From: Cellulomonas wangsupingiae
GTDB taxonomy: Bacteria > Actinomycetota > Actinomycetes > Actinomycetales > Cellulomonadaceae
Length of the DNA: 64,000 nt
Direction: 5' to 3'
Assembly: GCF_024508275.1 (NCBI RefSeq)
Contig: NZ_CP101989.1
Span: 3,968,001 to 4,032,000, forward strand
The number at the start of each line of letters is the position of its first letter. Position 1 is the first letter of the stretch. Below, piece by piece: positions 1-7,639 of the stretch. The notes under the pieces were generated by a model. It ran no database searches. It worked only from the letters and a program-made list of their open reading frames with translations, and was not told the origin of the DNA. The translations under genes were made by a program, and so were the position numbers.

Positions 1-171
1 GTCCTGTGCCGGCACCATGCCCAGCAGCGCAGGCATGCCGGCGAGCTCACCGACCGCCGCCCGGCAGGCGTCGCACCCGGCGAGGTGCGTCTCGAACTCG
101 CGGCGTTCCGCGGGTGCGAGCGCGCCCAGCACGTACGCGGCGTCCCACTCGCGGTACGGGTCGGCGGTCAT
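1..171 (-). CDS. Anti-sigma factor with zinc-finger domain (partial, C-terminus outside window)
   Basis: Only the first 57 residues are in the window; the gene runs off the left edge. Residues 29-36 read HLAGCDAC, the His-x3-Cys-x2-Cys signature of the zf-HC2 anti-sigma domain, preceded by the usual acidic 'YVLGALAPAERREFE' helix. Its ATG shares an ATGA overlap with the stop codon of the ECF sigma factor upstream, so the pair is translationally coupled. Members of this family bind and silence the partner sigma factor at the membrane; the membrane segment expected further on cannot be checked here. Confidence 0.85.
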   Translation of the reverse strand, partial: MTADPYREWDAAYVLGALAPAERREFETHLAGCDACRAAVGELAGMPALLGMVPAQD

Positions 172-671
172 GACGTCACTCCCCTCTCCTGCAGCGCGAG
201 GCGCAGGGCGCGCAGCGCGTAGTGCAGCCGCGACCTCACGGTGCCGGGCGGCACGCCCTGCTCGGCCGCGAGCTCGGCGACCGAGCGCCCGCCGTAGTAG
301 GCGCCGACGACGACCGCCCGGTGGTCCGCCGAGAGCGACGCCAGCGCGTCGGCGACGAGCCAGCGGTCGAGCACGGCCTGGGTGCCGTCGCCGGTGGCGG
401 CGTCCGGCGGTGCGTCGGACGGCATCTCGTGGCGGCGCTGGGCGCTGCGCGCGTCGTCGACGACGAGGTTCCGGGCGACGGTGAACAGCCACGCCCGCAC
501 GGACGGCTCGGGGCGGGTCAGCACGTCGGGGTGACGCCACGCCCGCAGCAGGGTCTCCTGCACGACGTCCTGCGCGCGGGCCGCGTCGGTGAGGCGCGCG
601 ACGTACCGGTGCAGCGCGTCGGCGTGCGCCGCGTGCGTGGCACGCAGCAGCGCGTCGGGGTCGGCCGTCAT
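168..671 (-). CDS. ECF RNA polymerase sigma factor (SigK/SigL-like)
   Basis: 167 aa, normal length for a minimal ECF sigma factor. Region 2 is visible at about residues 14-80, with the core-binding 'DVVQETLLRAWRHP' helix and 'AWLFTVARNLVVDDARS'. Region 4 lies at about 108-160, with the helix-turn-helix 'SVAELAAEQGVPPGTVRSRLHYAL'. The 3' neighbour is a zf-HC2 anti-sigma factor joined by an ATGA overlap, the classic sigma/anti-sigma pair. A YceI protein gene lies 45 bp upstream on the same strand and may be co-transcribed or a regulon member. The ATG at 671 matches the family N-terminus. Confidence 0.93.
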   Translation of the reverse strand: MTADPDALLRATHAAHADALHRYVARLTDAARAQDVVQETLLRAWRHPDVLTRPEPSVRAWLFTVARNLVVDDARSAQRRHEMPSDAPPDAATGDGTQAVLDRWLVADALASLSADHRAVVVGAYYGGRSVAELAAEQGVPPGTVRSRLHYALRALRLALQERGVTS

Positions 672-716
672 GCCCGCACCTCCCCGGTCACCCGCACCGT
701 CGCACCGTCGCGGCCG

Positions 717-1385
717 TCAGGACGCCGTCAGCCGCAGGTCGAACTCGACGGCCCCGGTGTCCTCCACCGTCACGAACCCGAGCGACGGCGCCTGGACGCC
801 GAAGTCCGCGAACGTCACCGGCACCGACCCCACCACCTGGACCGCGTCGCCGCTGCCGGCGACCTGCGCGTCGACCGTCACCTCCTGCGTGACGTCGCGG
901 ATCGTCAGGTCGCCCGTGAGCTGCGCGCTGGTGACGCCGTCACCCAGCTCGACGGGCTCGGTGAGCGTGAACGTCGCCGTGGGGAACGTCCCGACCTGCA
1001 CGGCCTGGTCCCGGAAGTAGTTGTCGCGCGGCGGCTCGTCGGTCGCGATGCTCGCCATGTCGACCTCGATCTCGGCCGCGGTGAGGCTGCCGCCCTCGAC
1101 CGTGACGGAGCCCGTCACGTCCTCGGTGCGGCCGGTGACCGTCACGTCCTCGCCGCGCAGCACCTCCTCGACGCGGTACCCGGCGAACGACCCGTCCGCG
1201 ACGGTCCACGTGCCGTCCGTCGCCGCCACGGGTCCGCCCGCGGCGCTCGCCTCGAGCGTCGGCGCGGCCTGCGCGTTGCTGTTGGCCCAGTCCGCGTACA
1301 GGCCGGGGCCGACGGCCACGGCCACCACCCCGAGCACGACCACGCCCGCACCGACCCCTGCCCACACCTTCGTCCGCTTGTTCAT
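717..1385 (-). CDS. YceI family protein with N-terminal membrane anchor
   Basis: 222 aa. Residues about 8-30 form one hydrophobic segment (VWAGVGAGVVVLGVVAVAVG) that is a signal anchor. The rest has the YceI beta-barrel pattern: 'DGTWTVADGSFAGYRVEEVL', 'VTGRTEDVTGSVTVEGGSL', 'PRDNYFRDQAVQVGTFPTA' and an 'FGVQAPSLGFVTVEDTG' end. YceI proteins are extracytoplasmic lipocalin-like barrels that bind isoprenoid or other lipids. It sits 45 bp upstream of the sigma/anti-sigma pair in the same direction, suggesting an envelope-stress unit; that link is inference. Confidence 0.88.
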   Translation of the reverse strand: MNKRTKVWAGVGAGVVVLGVVAVAVGPGLYADWANSNAQAAPTLEASAAGGPVAATDGTWTVADGSFAGYRVEEVLRGEDVTVTGRTEDVTGSVTVEGGSLTAAEIEVDMASIATDEPPRDNYFRDQAVQVGTFPTATFTLTEPVELGDGVTSAQLTGDLTIRDVTQEVTVDAQVAGSGDAVQVVGSVPVTFADFGVQAPSLGFVTVEDTGAVEFDLRLTAS

Positions 1386-1484
1386 CGTGCCCTGCCCTCT
1401 CGCCGCCGGCCGCCCCGACGGGGGCCCTCCACCTGTAGACGAGGCAGCGGGTCGATCCGTTCAACGCGACGCCGGGTCACGGCC

Positions 1485-1976
1485 TCACGGCGCCGCGGGG
1501 CGCTGCATGAGCACCACCTCGAACCCCGGGCGGTCGGTGACGCCGACCGGCTCGAACCCCCAGGACCGGTACACGTCGTCCAGGTGCGGGTTGGACGCGC
1601 GGTGGTCGAGCCGCAGCCACGTCGCGCCGGCAGCGCGCGCACGCTCGCCCACCCACTCGACGAGCGCCCGCCCGAGCCCGGTCCCCGCCGCCCGCCGGGC
1701 GACCATGAGCCCGTGGACGTAGAGGGCGGGCGCGTCGTCGTCGCCCCAGTACTCGGGGTCCGTGGCGACGACGCGCACGACGCCCCGCAGCCCGTCGTCG
1801 TCGCGGACCACCCACCACTGCCCGTCGGCCACCTGCGCCGCGATGCGCTCGGCCGGCACGGACCCGACGGGCCACTGGTCGATGCCGCGGGTGGCCATCC
1901 AGTCCTCGAGGGAGCGCCGCAGCGCGTGGATCGCCGTCGCGTCGGCGGCGGTGGCCTGCTGGGGGTGGACGTCCAC
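1485..1976 (-). CDS. GNAT family N-acetyltransferase
   Basis: 163 aa from the GTG at 1976; an in-frame GTG at 2018 would add 14 non-homologous-looking residues. The GNAT fold is shown by the acceptor-side helix 'ATAIHALRRSLEDWM', the beta4 strand 'ALYVHGLMV', and motif A, the acetyl-CoA pyrophosphate loop 'RRAAGTGLGRALVEW'. The C-terminal 'VYRSWGFEPVGV' is the usual beta-bulge end. The substrate cannot be read from sequence. It is separated from the YceI gene by about 100 bp and is likely its own unit. Confidence 0.85.
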   Translation of the reverse strand: MDVHPQQATAADATAIHALRRSLEDWMATRGIDQWPVGSVPAERIAAQVADGQWWVVRDDDGLRGVVRVVATDPEYWGDDDAPALYVHGLMVARRAAGTGLGRALVEWVGERARAAGATWLRLDHRASNPHLDDVYRSWGFEPVGVTDRPGFEVVLMQRPAAP

Positions 1977-2130
1977 GGCACCCGACGGTAGTGCGTGGGG
2001 CCGGTCCCGCGTGCGCACGAGCGACGCGACCGGCCGGGGCGCCTGGTACTTCTGCCCGCCACGGCCGCACCGGGAGCAGCATCAGTCGCCATGTGCGCCG
2101 GTGGGCGACCATCGCGACCGGAGCTCGGCC

Positions 2131-3189
2131 CTACGGTTCGGGCCAGCCTTCGGAGTCCGAGGCCAGGTGACCACCCAGGGACTCGGCGAGCCGGCGCAAA
2201 CCGTCCTCGATACGCGCCCAGGACGCGGCCGTGCCACCACCGGCCGGTTCGACGGACAGTGCGCGCAACGCACCGTCTGTCGCGATGGTCTCGACCATGG
2301 CGGTCCCGTCAGCGGCGAACAGCTGGGTCCCGTCCTCCAGGAGCTCGCGGGGTCTCACGGGCCGGCCGTCCTCGTGCGCGAGATCGAGCTCGGTCAGGAC
2401 CGCAGCCACCGTGTCGACGGACAGGGGCGCGAAGTGCCGCGGGTCGTCCAGGCCCGCAGCCGGTCCCACGGCGAGCAGCAGCTCGACCCCGACGTCGTCG
2501 AACGGCTCCGCGGGCGCCGGGGTGGGTGCGTCGAACAGCACTGCCAGCGGGCTCGACGTCACGAGCGCCGGGGGCGTCTGGCCGGCGTAGGCGAGGTAGG
2601 GCGCGAGCACCGACGGCTGCGGGTCCTGGTCGCGTCGCCACGACGAGGGAAGGTCCTCGGTGATGTTCTTGCGTAGCGCCAGCGGGTCCCGACCGGCATG
2701 GAGCTCGCCCTTCTCGTACCGACGGGCCATGCCGCCCGGGAGGTAGATCACGTGGATCGGTGTGCCGTCGCTGAGCCGGAGGACCGGCTCCTGGTGCTGC
2801 GCCATGCGGATGCGGCCCTTCTGCAGCCACAGGTCCCACCGCGACCGAGGGTCGATCCGCCTGACCACCAGTTCGATGTAGTGCGTCAGCCCTTCGCACA
2901 TGAGGGCGCGACGGCGCGCGAGATCGACGTACTCGGGGCGTGCGTGCGCAACGATTCGCGGCTCGTCCGTGGGCGGCACGTCGGTAGGGACGTCGGGGTA
3001 GCCAGCCATGGCGAGCGTGGTGAACCACTCCCACATCGGGACCAGGCTCTCCAGGCTCGCGTCCATCTGGTCCAGAGGGCCGTCGGTGTCCCGCATTCGC
3101 TCGGCCAGCAGGCACAGCCGGTAGGGCGCGCGCGCCTCGATGTGCCGCACGACGTCCCACGCCTGTTCCCTGGTCAGGTCCTCGTACAT
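2131..3189 (-). CDS. Hypothetical protein, 352 aa
   Basis: Codon usage and third-position GC are typical of the neighbourhood, so the gene is real, but I do not recognise the family. It is soluble, with no signal peptide or membrane segment. The N-terminal half (about 1-170) is helical and rich in Arg/Trp ('PMWEWFTTLAM', 'RSRWDLWLQKGRIRM'). A middle part has 'SDGTPIHVIYLPGG', and an acidic, alpha/beta-looking C-terminus ends in 'DSEGWPEP'. Its start overlaps the end of a 40-codon frame by 16 bases. The decayed region upstream leaves open that it is a leftover partner of a lost gene, for example an immunity-type protein, but nothing in the sequence proves this. Confidence 0.65.
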   Translation of the reverse strand: MYEDLTREQAWDVVRHIEARAPYRLCLLAERMRDTDGPLDQMDASLESLVPMWEWFTTLAMAGYPDVPTDVPPTDEPRIVAHARPEYVDLARRRALMCEGLTHYIELVVRRIDPRSRWDLWLQKGRIRMAQHQEPVLRLSDGTPIHVIYLPGGMARRYEKGELHAGRDPLALRKNITEDLPSSWRRDQDPQPSVLAPYLAYAGQTPPALVTSSPLAVLFDAPTPAPAEPFDDVGVELLLAVGPAAGLDDPRHFAPLSVDTVAAVLTELDLAHEDGRPVRPRELLEDGTQLFAADGTAMVETIATDGALRALSVEPAGGGTAASWARIEDGLRRLAESLGGHLASDSEGWPEP

Positions 3190-3296
3190 GCGATCCCCTG
3201 CGTCATGCGGTCATGTATGTAGAAGGGAATGTTGTGGCGATTCAGCGCCTCGAGCACCTCGTGGGAAAGCCCCATCTGCCCGGTGGTGCCTCTCAT
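3174..3296 (-). CDS. Small ORF or gene remnant, 40 aa
   Basis: ATG at 3296 overlaps the stop of the preceding broken frame (ATGA), and the 3' end overlaps the 352-aa gene. The stretch 'GLSHEVLEALNRHNIPFYIHD' is clearly protein-like. The local base composition is markedly less GC-rich than the surroundings, suggesting transferred DNA. It could be the surviving C-terminus of a larger protein rather than a functional small gene. No family is recognised. Confidence 0.35.
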   Translation of the reverse strand: MRGTTGQMGLSHEVLEALNRHNIPFYIHDRMTQGIACTRT

Positions 3297-3642
3297 GAAG
3301 AAGTGACAGACAACTCCGCCGATATCATTACCTTCTCGGCGAAGTCGTACGGCCACCCCTCTGGAGGCTCGGTCGGCTCCTCGAGGCACGCGTACACCTC
3401 GAAGGGCGGATCCGTCCGGGCGGCGACCCGCACACCGCCGTCGGTGAACGCCTCCTCGCTCAACCCCAGGGACGGCGCAGGGACAGCTGCGTGGAACTCT
3501 GCAGGTTGCTCGGTCGGAAGGGCAGCCGCCGGGGGTGCGACGCTCCACCCATGGCGAGCAGCACAGCGATCGCGGTCGCCCCAGAGGTCCTGCGCGACAG
3601 CCATGTCGTCGGTCGGTCGCTCTGCACGGTCGCCCCCAGCAT
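3293..3642 (-). pseudogene. Probable frameshifted small exported protein
   Basis: Two overlapping frames make sense only together. One frame begins at ATG 3642 and carries a signal-peptide-like 'SRRTSGATAIAVLLAMGG'. At about 3545-3570 a second frame takes over with 'VAPPAAALPTEQPAEFHAA' and runs to a stop at 3293. Joined, they give a signal peptide with an AAA-type cleavage site followed by a mature domain of about 75 residues containing 'FEVYACLEEPTEPPEGWPYD'. The second frame alone could start at ATG 3604 (103 aa), but that lacks a ribosome binding site. A one-base loss, real or a sequencing error, is the simplest reading. No family is recognised. Confidence 0.4.
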
Positions 3643-3972
3643 CCACACGTCGGAACTCGGTGGACACTTCCCCATCCCGCCCATGCCGCACAGCCCGGGA
3701 GCGTGAGGTGCACCCGTTTGCAGCAGCCTCGATCTGGGCGTGGTCGCGGCTACCACGAGCCCGTGAGCGAGACAGACGAGCCACAGAGCACCACGCGACC
3801 CGGCTGCCTGACGCGTGCCGCGCGCAGTTCACACCGACGAACGCTCAGCGACGTGGCGATACGGGTCCCCATCCGTGTCGGACCGCGCTCACCGAGGACG
3901 CTGAACCCACTCGCGACCGGTCCGAGCTCCCTCGGACGATCCGGGCATGTCGTGGTTCGGCCGACCGCCCCG
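3643..3972. other. Intergenic stretch with no supported gene
   Basis: About 330 bases between the broken exported-protein gene and the end of the alpha/beta hydrolase gene. Open frames exist on both strands but have no ribosome binding site, no recognisable family and arginine/serine-rich translations typical of GC-rich shadow frames. No hairpin or operator was noticed. Confidence 0.5.
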
Positions 3973-4836
3973 TCAGCGCAGGTGCTCCGCGAGGAACGCG
4001 TCGACCAGCGCGTGGTACGCGTCCGGCTGGTCGCGGCGCACGCAGTGGCCGGCGCCGGGGACGACGACGGTCCGCACGAGCGGGTTGTCGAATCCGTCAG
4101 GCCGCGGCGCCATCGTGGCCTCCTCCGGCAGGACGAGCAGCGTCGGCACACGCAGGGCGCCGAACGCCTCCTCCCACGCCGCGTCGCCCAGGAACAGCCC
4201 GGCACGCAGGTACTCCTGGTCGACGTCCGCGCGGGTGGCCGCCCAGGCCTCGATCTCGGTGTCGCTCCACGGCGTCTCGCGGCGCATGCGGGCGATCTCG
4301 GCACCGCGGTCGTCGATGACGACCTGCGTCTGGCCGAGCAGCATCGCCGAGAACTGCGGCTCCGGTGCCCGCGCGCCCGTCGGGCGGGCCGGGTCCTCGA
4401 CGACGAGCGCGCGGACCTTCTCGGGGCGCACGAGCGCCGCCCGCAGGGCCGTCACGCCGCCGAGCGAGTGCCCGACGAGCGCGACCGGCCCGGGCAGCGC
4501 GTCGAGCAACGCGACGACGTCCGCGACCAGCACCTCCGGCGCGTACGCCATCTGCGCGGGCGTGAACCGCGGCGACGTGCCGTGCCCGCGCAGGTCGGGT
4601 GCGTGGACGTCGTACCGGTCGCCCCAGTGCGTCAGCAGGTCCGGCCACGTGGTGCCCGAGTCGGTGACGCCGTGCAGCAGCACGACCGTCGGGGCGTCGG
4701 GGTCACCGGAGCGGTGGTCCGTCAGCCCGTCGGTCGGCACGGCCTCGGCCGGCAGCTCGGTGATCGCGCCCGGTGTCCCGGGCGGCGCCCAGCTCGTCCA
4801 CGTCGTCCCGTTCACGCCCAGCCCCTGCCCGCTCAC
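3973..4836 (-). CDS. Alpha/beta hydrolase fold protein
   Basis: 287 aa from GTG 4836, which forms a GTGA overlap with the stop of the GH51 gene; this coupling decides the start. The fold is shown by the oxyanion region '[14 protein letters not shown]', the strand '[14 protein letters not shown]', the nucleophile elbow G-H-S-L-G ('[13 protein letters not shown]'), a late Asp region, and the catalytic His in '[13 protein letters not shown]'. Coupling to an arabinofuranosidase suggests an esterase acting on acylated xylo- or arabino-oligosaccharides. That is inference, since family members range from esterases to peroxidases. Confidence 0.85.
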   Translation of the reverse strand: MSGQGLGVNGTTWTSWAPPGTPGAITELPAEAVPTDGLTDHRSGDPDAPTVVLLHGVTDSGTTWPDLLTHWGDRYDVHAPDLRGHGTSPRFTPAQMAYAPEVLVADVVALLDALPGPVALVGHSLGGVTALRAALVRPEKVRALVVEDPARPTGARAPEPQFSAMLLGQTQVVIDDRGAEIARMRRETPWSDTEIEAWAATRADVDQEYLRAGLFLGDAAWEEAFGALRVPTLLVLPEEATMAPRPDGFDNPLVRTVVVPGAGHCVRRDQPDAYHALVDAFLAEHLR

Positions 4837-6359
4837 GCGCCCAGCTCCAGCCGGACGGTGGTGTACGAGCGCGCCGGCAGGTCGACCTCGAGCCCGCGGG
4901 GGTGGCGCCGGACACCGTCGTGCGCGACGGGCGCGACGGCGTCCGGCTGCTGGGGAGTGTTGTGCGTCTGGATCGTGGGTGCCGTCAGGACGCGGGCGGA
5001 GAACTCCGCGACCTCGCGGCCGCGCAGGTCCAGCACGACCGTCGTCGGGGCGTCGGCGTCGAGGTTCGACAGCGAGACCAGCGCGGCGTCGTCCTTGGTC
5101 GACGCGGACATCGACAGCAGCGGCAGCGCCGTGCCCTCGACCTCGCGGGTCGGCACCTCGCCCTTGACGTGGACCGCGAGCGCGGACGCGTCGTGGTGGC
5201 CGGTGTTCATCTCGAACACGTGGTACGTCGGGGTGAGGACCAGCGCACCGGAGTCCGGGTCCGTGAGGACCATGGCCTGCAGCACGTTGACGGTCTGGGC
5301 GATGTTCGCCATGGAGATCCGCTGGGCGTAGCGGTGGAACGTGTCGAAGTGCAGGCTCGCGACCAGCGCGTCGCGCAGGGTGTTCTGCTGGTACAGGAAC
5401 CCGGGGTTGGTGCCCTCCTCGACGTTCCACCACGTGCCCCACTCGTCCACGACGAGGCCGATGCGGTGCTCCGGGTCGTACGCGTCCATGACGTTGGCGT
5501 GCCCGCGGACGAGCTCCTCGATCTTGTGGGCGCGGCGCAGGGTGACGTACCAGTCGTCGGTGTCGAAGGCCGTCGCGTGGCCCTTGTCGCTCCAGTCGCC
5601 GGACATCGTGTAGTAGTGCATCGAGACGCCCTGGAAGAACCCGCGCGGGTCGCAGCCGCAGCCCAGCTTCTGCGAGACCTTCATCAGGGTCTCGGTCCAC
5701 GCGTAGTCGTCAGCGTTGGCGCCGGCGGCGATCTTGTAGACGCTGTTGCCGCCGTGGTTGCGCACGTAGGTGGCGTACTGGCGGGCCAGGTCGGCGTAGT
5801 GCTGGGCGGTCATGTTGCCGCCGCAGCCCCACGGCTCGTTGCCGATGCCGAAGAACGGCAGCGCCCACGGCTCGTCGCGGCCGTTGGCCCGGCGCAGGGC
5901 CGCCATCGGGGAGTCGTCGGCGCGCGTGAGGTACTCGACCCACTCGCTCATCTCGCGGACGGTGCCGGAGCCGACGTTGCCGTTGACGTACGGCTCCGCG
6001 CCGAGCATCTCGCACAGGTCCATGAACTCGTGGGTGCCGAACGAGTTGTCCTCGACGACGTCGCCCCAGTGGGAGTTGACCATGCGGGGTCGCTGGTCCC
6101 GCGGGCCGACGCCGTCGCGCCAGTGGTAGTCGTCCGCGAAGCAGCCGCCCGGCCAGCGCAGGTTGGGGATCCGCAGCGCGCGCAGCGCCTCGACGACGTC
6201 GGTGCGGATGCCGCGCACGTTCGGGACGTCGGAGTCCTCGCCGACCCAGAACCCGCCGTAGATGCAGCGACCGAGGTGCTCGGCGAAGTGCCCGTACACG
6301 TGGCGGCTGATCGTCGGCCCGGGCAGGTCGAGGTCGATGACGGCAGTCAGGGAAGACAC
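4833..6359 (-). CDS. GH51 alpha-L-arabinofuranosidase (intracellular)
   Basis: 508 aa from GTG 6359, chosen because AAGGGA lies 5 bases upstream and the family N-terminus begins here. It removes terminal arabinofuranosyl groups from arabinoxylan and arabinan oligosaccharides. The GH51 hallmarks are complete: '[19 protein letters not shown]' in the N-terminal barrel, acid/base Glu175 in '[11 protein letters not shown]', nucleophile Glu306 in 'VVDEWGTWW', and the C-terminal beta-domain. There is no signal peptide, so it works on imported oligosaccharides. It leads a two-gene operon with an alpha/beta hydrolase and is divergent from a LacI gene. Confidence 0.96.
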   Translation of the reverse strand: MSSLTAVIDLDLPGPTISRHVYGHFAEHLGRCIYGGFWVGEDSDVPNVRGIRTDVVEALRALRIPNLRWPGGCFADDYHWRDGVGPRDQRPRMVNSHWGDVVEDNSFGTHEFMDLCEMLGAEPYVNGNVGSGTVREMSEWVEYLTRADDSPMAALRRANGRDEPWALPFFGIGNEPWGCGGNMTAQHYADLARQYATYVRNHGGNSVYKIAAGANADDYAWTETLMKVSQKLGCGCDPRGFFQGVSMHYYTMSGDWSDKGHATAFDTDDWYVTLRRAHKIEELVRGHANVMDAYDPEHRIGLVVDEWGTWWNVEEGTNPGFLYQQNTLRDALVASLHFDTFHRYAQRISMANIAQTVNVLQAMVLTDPDSGALVLTPTYHVFEMNTGHHDASALAVHVKGEVPTREVEGTALPLLSMSASTKDDAALVSLSNLDADAPTTVVLDLRGREVAEFSARVLTAPTIQTHNTPQQPDAVAPVAHDGVRRHPRGLEVDLPARSYTTVRLELGA

Positions 6360-6597
6360 GAAGGTCCCTTCGAGGTCGGTCCCGACGTCAGCGCCGACGT
6401 CGGGCAGGCAGGCCACCGACGTGCGTTCCGCGGGGCGACGACGAGGCCGTCCGGGTGCCGGCCGGCGGCGGGAAGCCTCGTCGTCGAGTCCTCAGGATTT
6501 ATCGTTACACGTCGCGCAACCTGACCTTCGGGTACGAGTCGGAAAAAGTCAAGCAAGAAGGCCCCGCGTGATCGCTCACGTCCATAAGGTGTTCGAC
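6360..6597. promoter_or_regulatory. Divergent GH51 / lacI control region
   Basis: 238 bases between divergent starts. An AT-richer island at about 6493-6560 stands out against the surroundings and contains TTATCGTTACACG (6499-6511), whose CGTTA element resembles a LacI-family half-site. It is the natural place for the adjacent LacI repressor to control both directions. The exact operator is not certain. Confidence 0.45.
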
Positions 6598-7599
6598 ATG
6601 CCCACACTCAAGGACGTCGCGAAGGCGTCCGGCGTCTCCGTCATGACGGTGTCGAACGTCGTCAACGGACGCCCTCGCGTCAGCGAGGCGACACGTCGGC
6701 GCGTCCTGGCCGCCGTCGACGAGCTGGGCTACCAGGTCAACCTCACGGCGCGCAGCCTGCGGGCCGGCCGCAGCGGCACCATCGCCCTGTCGATCCCCCG
6801 CGCCGACCACCCGTACTTCGGTGAGCTCGCCGCCGCCGTGGCCGACGTGCTGCAGCCCCGCGGCAGGCACCTCGTCATCGAGCAGACGGGCGCGAGCCGC
6901 GAGGGCGAGCTGAGCGCGCTCTCACAGGCGCGTCTGCAGATGTACGACGGTGTGCTGCTGTCCGTCGTCGGCATGCAGGACGCCGAGATCGCGCGCCTGC
7001 AGAGCGACCTGCCGCTGGTGCTCCTGGGCGAGAAGACCATGCCCGCCCACCTCGACCAGGTCATGCTCGGCAACCTCGAGGGCGCGCGGCTCGCCACCGC
7101 GCACCTGATCGAGCGCGGGGCGCGTCGGATCGCCATCGTGGGCGGCACGGTGGACCCCACGGACTCCGGCATGGTCGGCATGCGCACCGCCGGCTGGCGG
7201 GCCGCGCACGCCGCCGCCGGGCTCGTGCCCGACGAGCGGCTCGTCCTGCCGCCCGAGCACTTCGAGATGGCCGAGGCCCGCGCGGCGATCCGGGCCGCCG
7301 TGGCCGCCGGCCTCGAGCTCGACGGCGTCTTCGCCGTCACCGACCAGGTCGCGATCGGCGTCATGGCAGGGCTGCACGAGTCGGGGCTGCGCATCCCGCA
7401 GGACGTGCAGGTCGTGGGCTTCGACGACCTGGCCGTCAGCGAGCACCTGTGCCCGGGCCTGACGACGATCGACCCCCGCGTCGACCTCGTGGTCTCCGAG
7501 TCGCTCCGGCTGCTGGAACGTCGGATGTCCGGCGAGGACGCGGAGGTCGAGCACCTGGTGATGCCGGTGCGCCTCGTGGTGCGCGGCTCGACGCGCTGA
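6598..7599 (+). CDS. LacI family transcriptional regulator
   Basis: 333 aa from ATG 6598, preceded by an AAGG ribosome binding site 8 bases upstream. The N-terminal LacI helix-turn-helix and hinge are textbook: 'TLKDVAKASGVSVMTVSNVVNG' at 3-24, then 'ARSLRAGRSGTIAL'. The periplasmic-binding-protein-like core follows, with 'GVFAVTDQVAIGVM' and 'VQVVGFDDLAVSEHLCPGLTTI'. Divergence from the GH51/hydrolase operon indicates that it represses that operon and responds to an arabinose- or xylose-containing sugar. The effector is inferred only. Confidence 0.93.
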   Translation: MPTLKDVAKASGVSVMTVSNVVNGRPRVSEATRRRVLAAVDELGYQVNLTARSLRAGRSGTIALSIPRADHPYFGELAAAVADVLQPRGRHLVIEQTGASREGELSALSQARLQMYDGVLLSVVGMQDAEIARLQSDLPLVLLGEKTMPAHLDQVMLGNLEGARLATAHLIERGARRIAIVGGTVDPTDSGMVGMRTAGWRAAHAAAGLVPDERLVLPPEHFEMAEARAAIRAAVAAGLELDGVFAVTDQVAIGVMAGLHESGLRIPQDVQVVGFDDLAVSEHLCPGLTTIDPRVDLVVSESLRLLERRMSGEDAEVEHLVMPVRLVVRGSTR

Positions 7600-7600
7600 G

Positions 7601-7635
7601 GCGCGGCACGGCCCGCCGCGCGGGCCGTGCCGCGC
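7601..7635. terminator. Bidirectional terminator hairpin
   Basis: Perfect 16-bp inverted repeat (arms 7601-7616 and 7620-7635, GCGCGGCACGGCCCGC and its complement) with a three-base loop. It begins just after the lacI stop and lies 4 bases beyond the end of the convergent flavoprotein gene. There is no T-tract, as is common in high-GC actinobacteria. Confidence 0.8.
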
Positions 7636-7639
7636 TCGG

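Noticed and set aside
222..1991. 589-codon plus-strand frame and many other long frames opposite real genes
   Set aside because: High-GC DNA gives long spurious frames; translations are Arg/Pro/His-rich with no domain, and the opposite strand encodes recognised families.
3973..5700. A 575-codon frame that would fuse extra N-terminal sequence to the alpha/beta hydrolase
   Set aside because: Its first half is antisense-like, Arg/Pro-rich and lies inside the clear GH51 gene; the GTGA overlap at 4833-4836 gives the natural hydrolase start.
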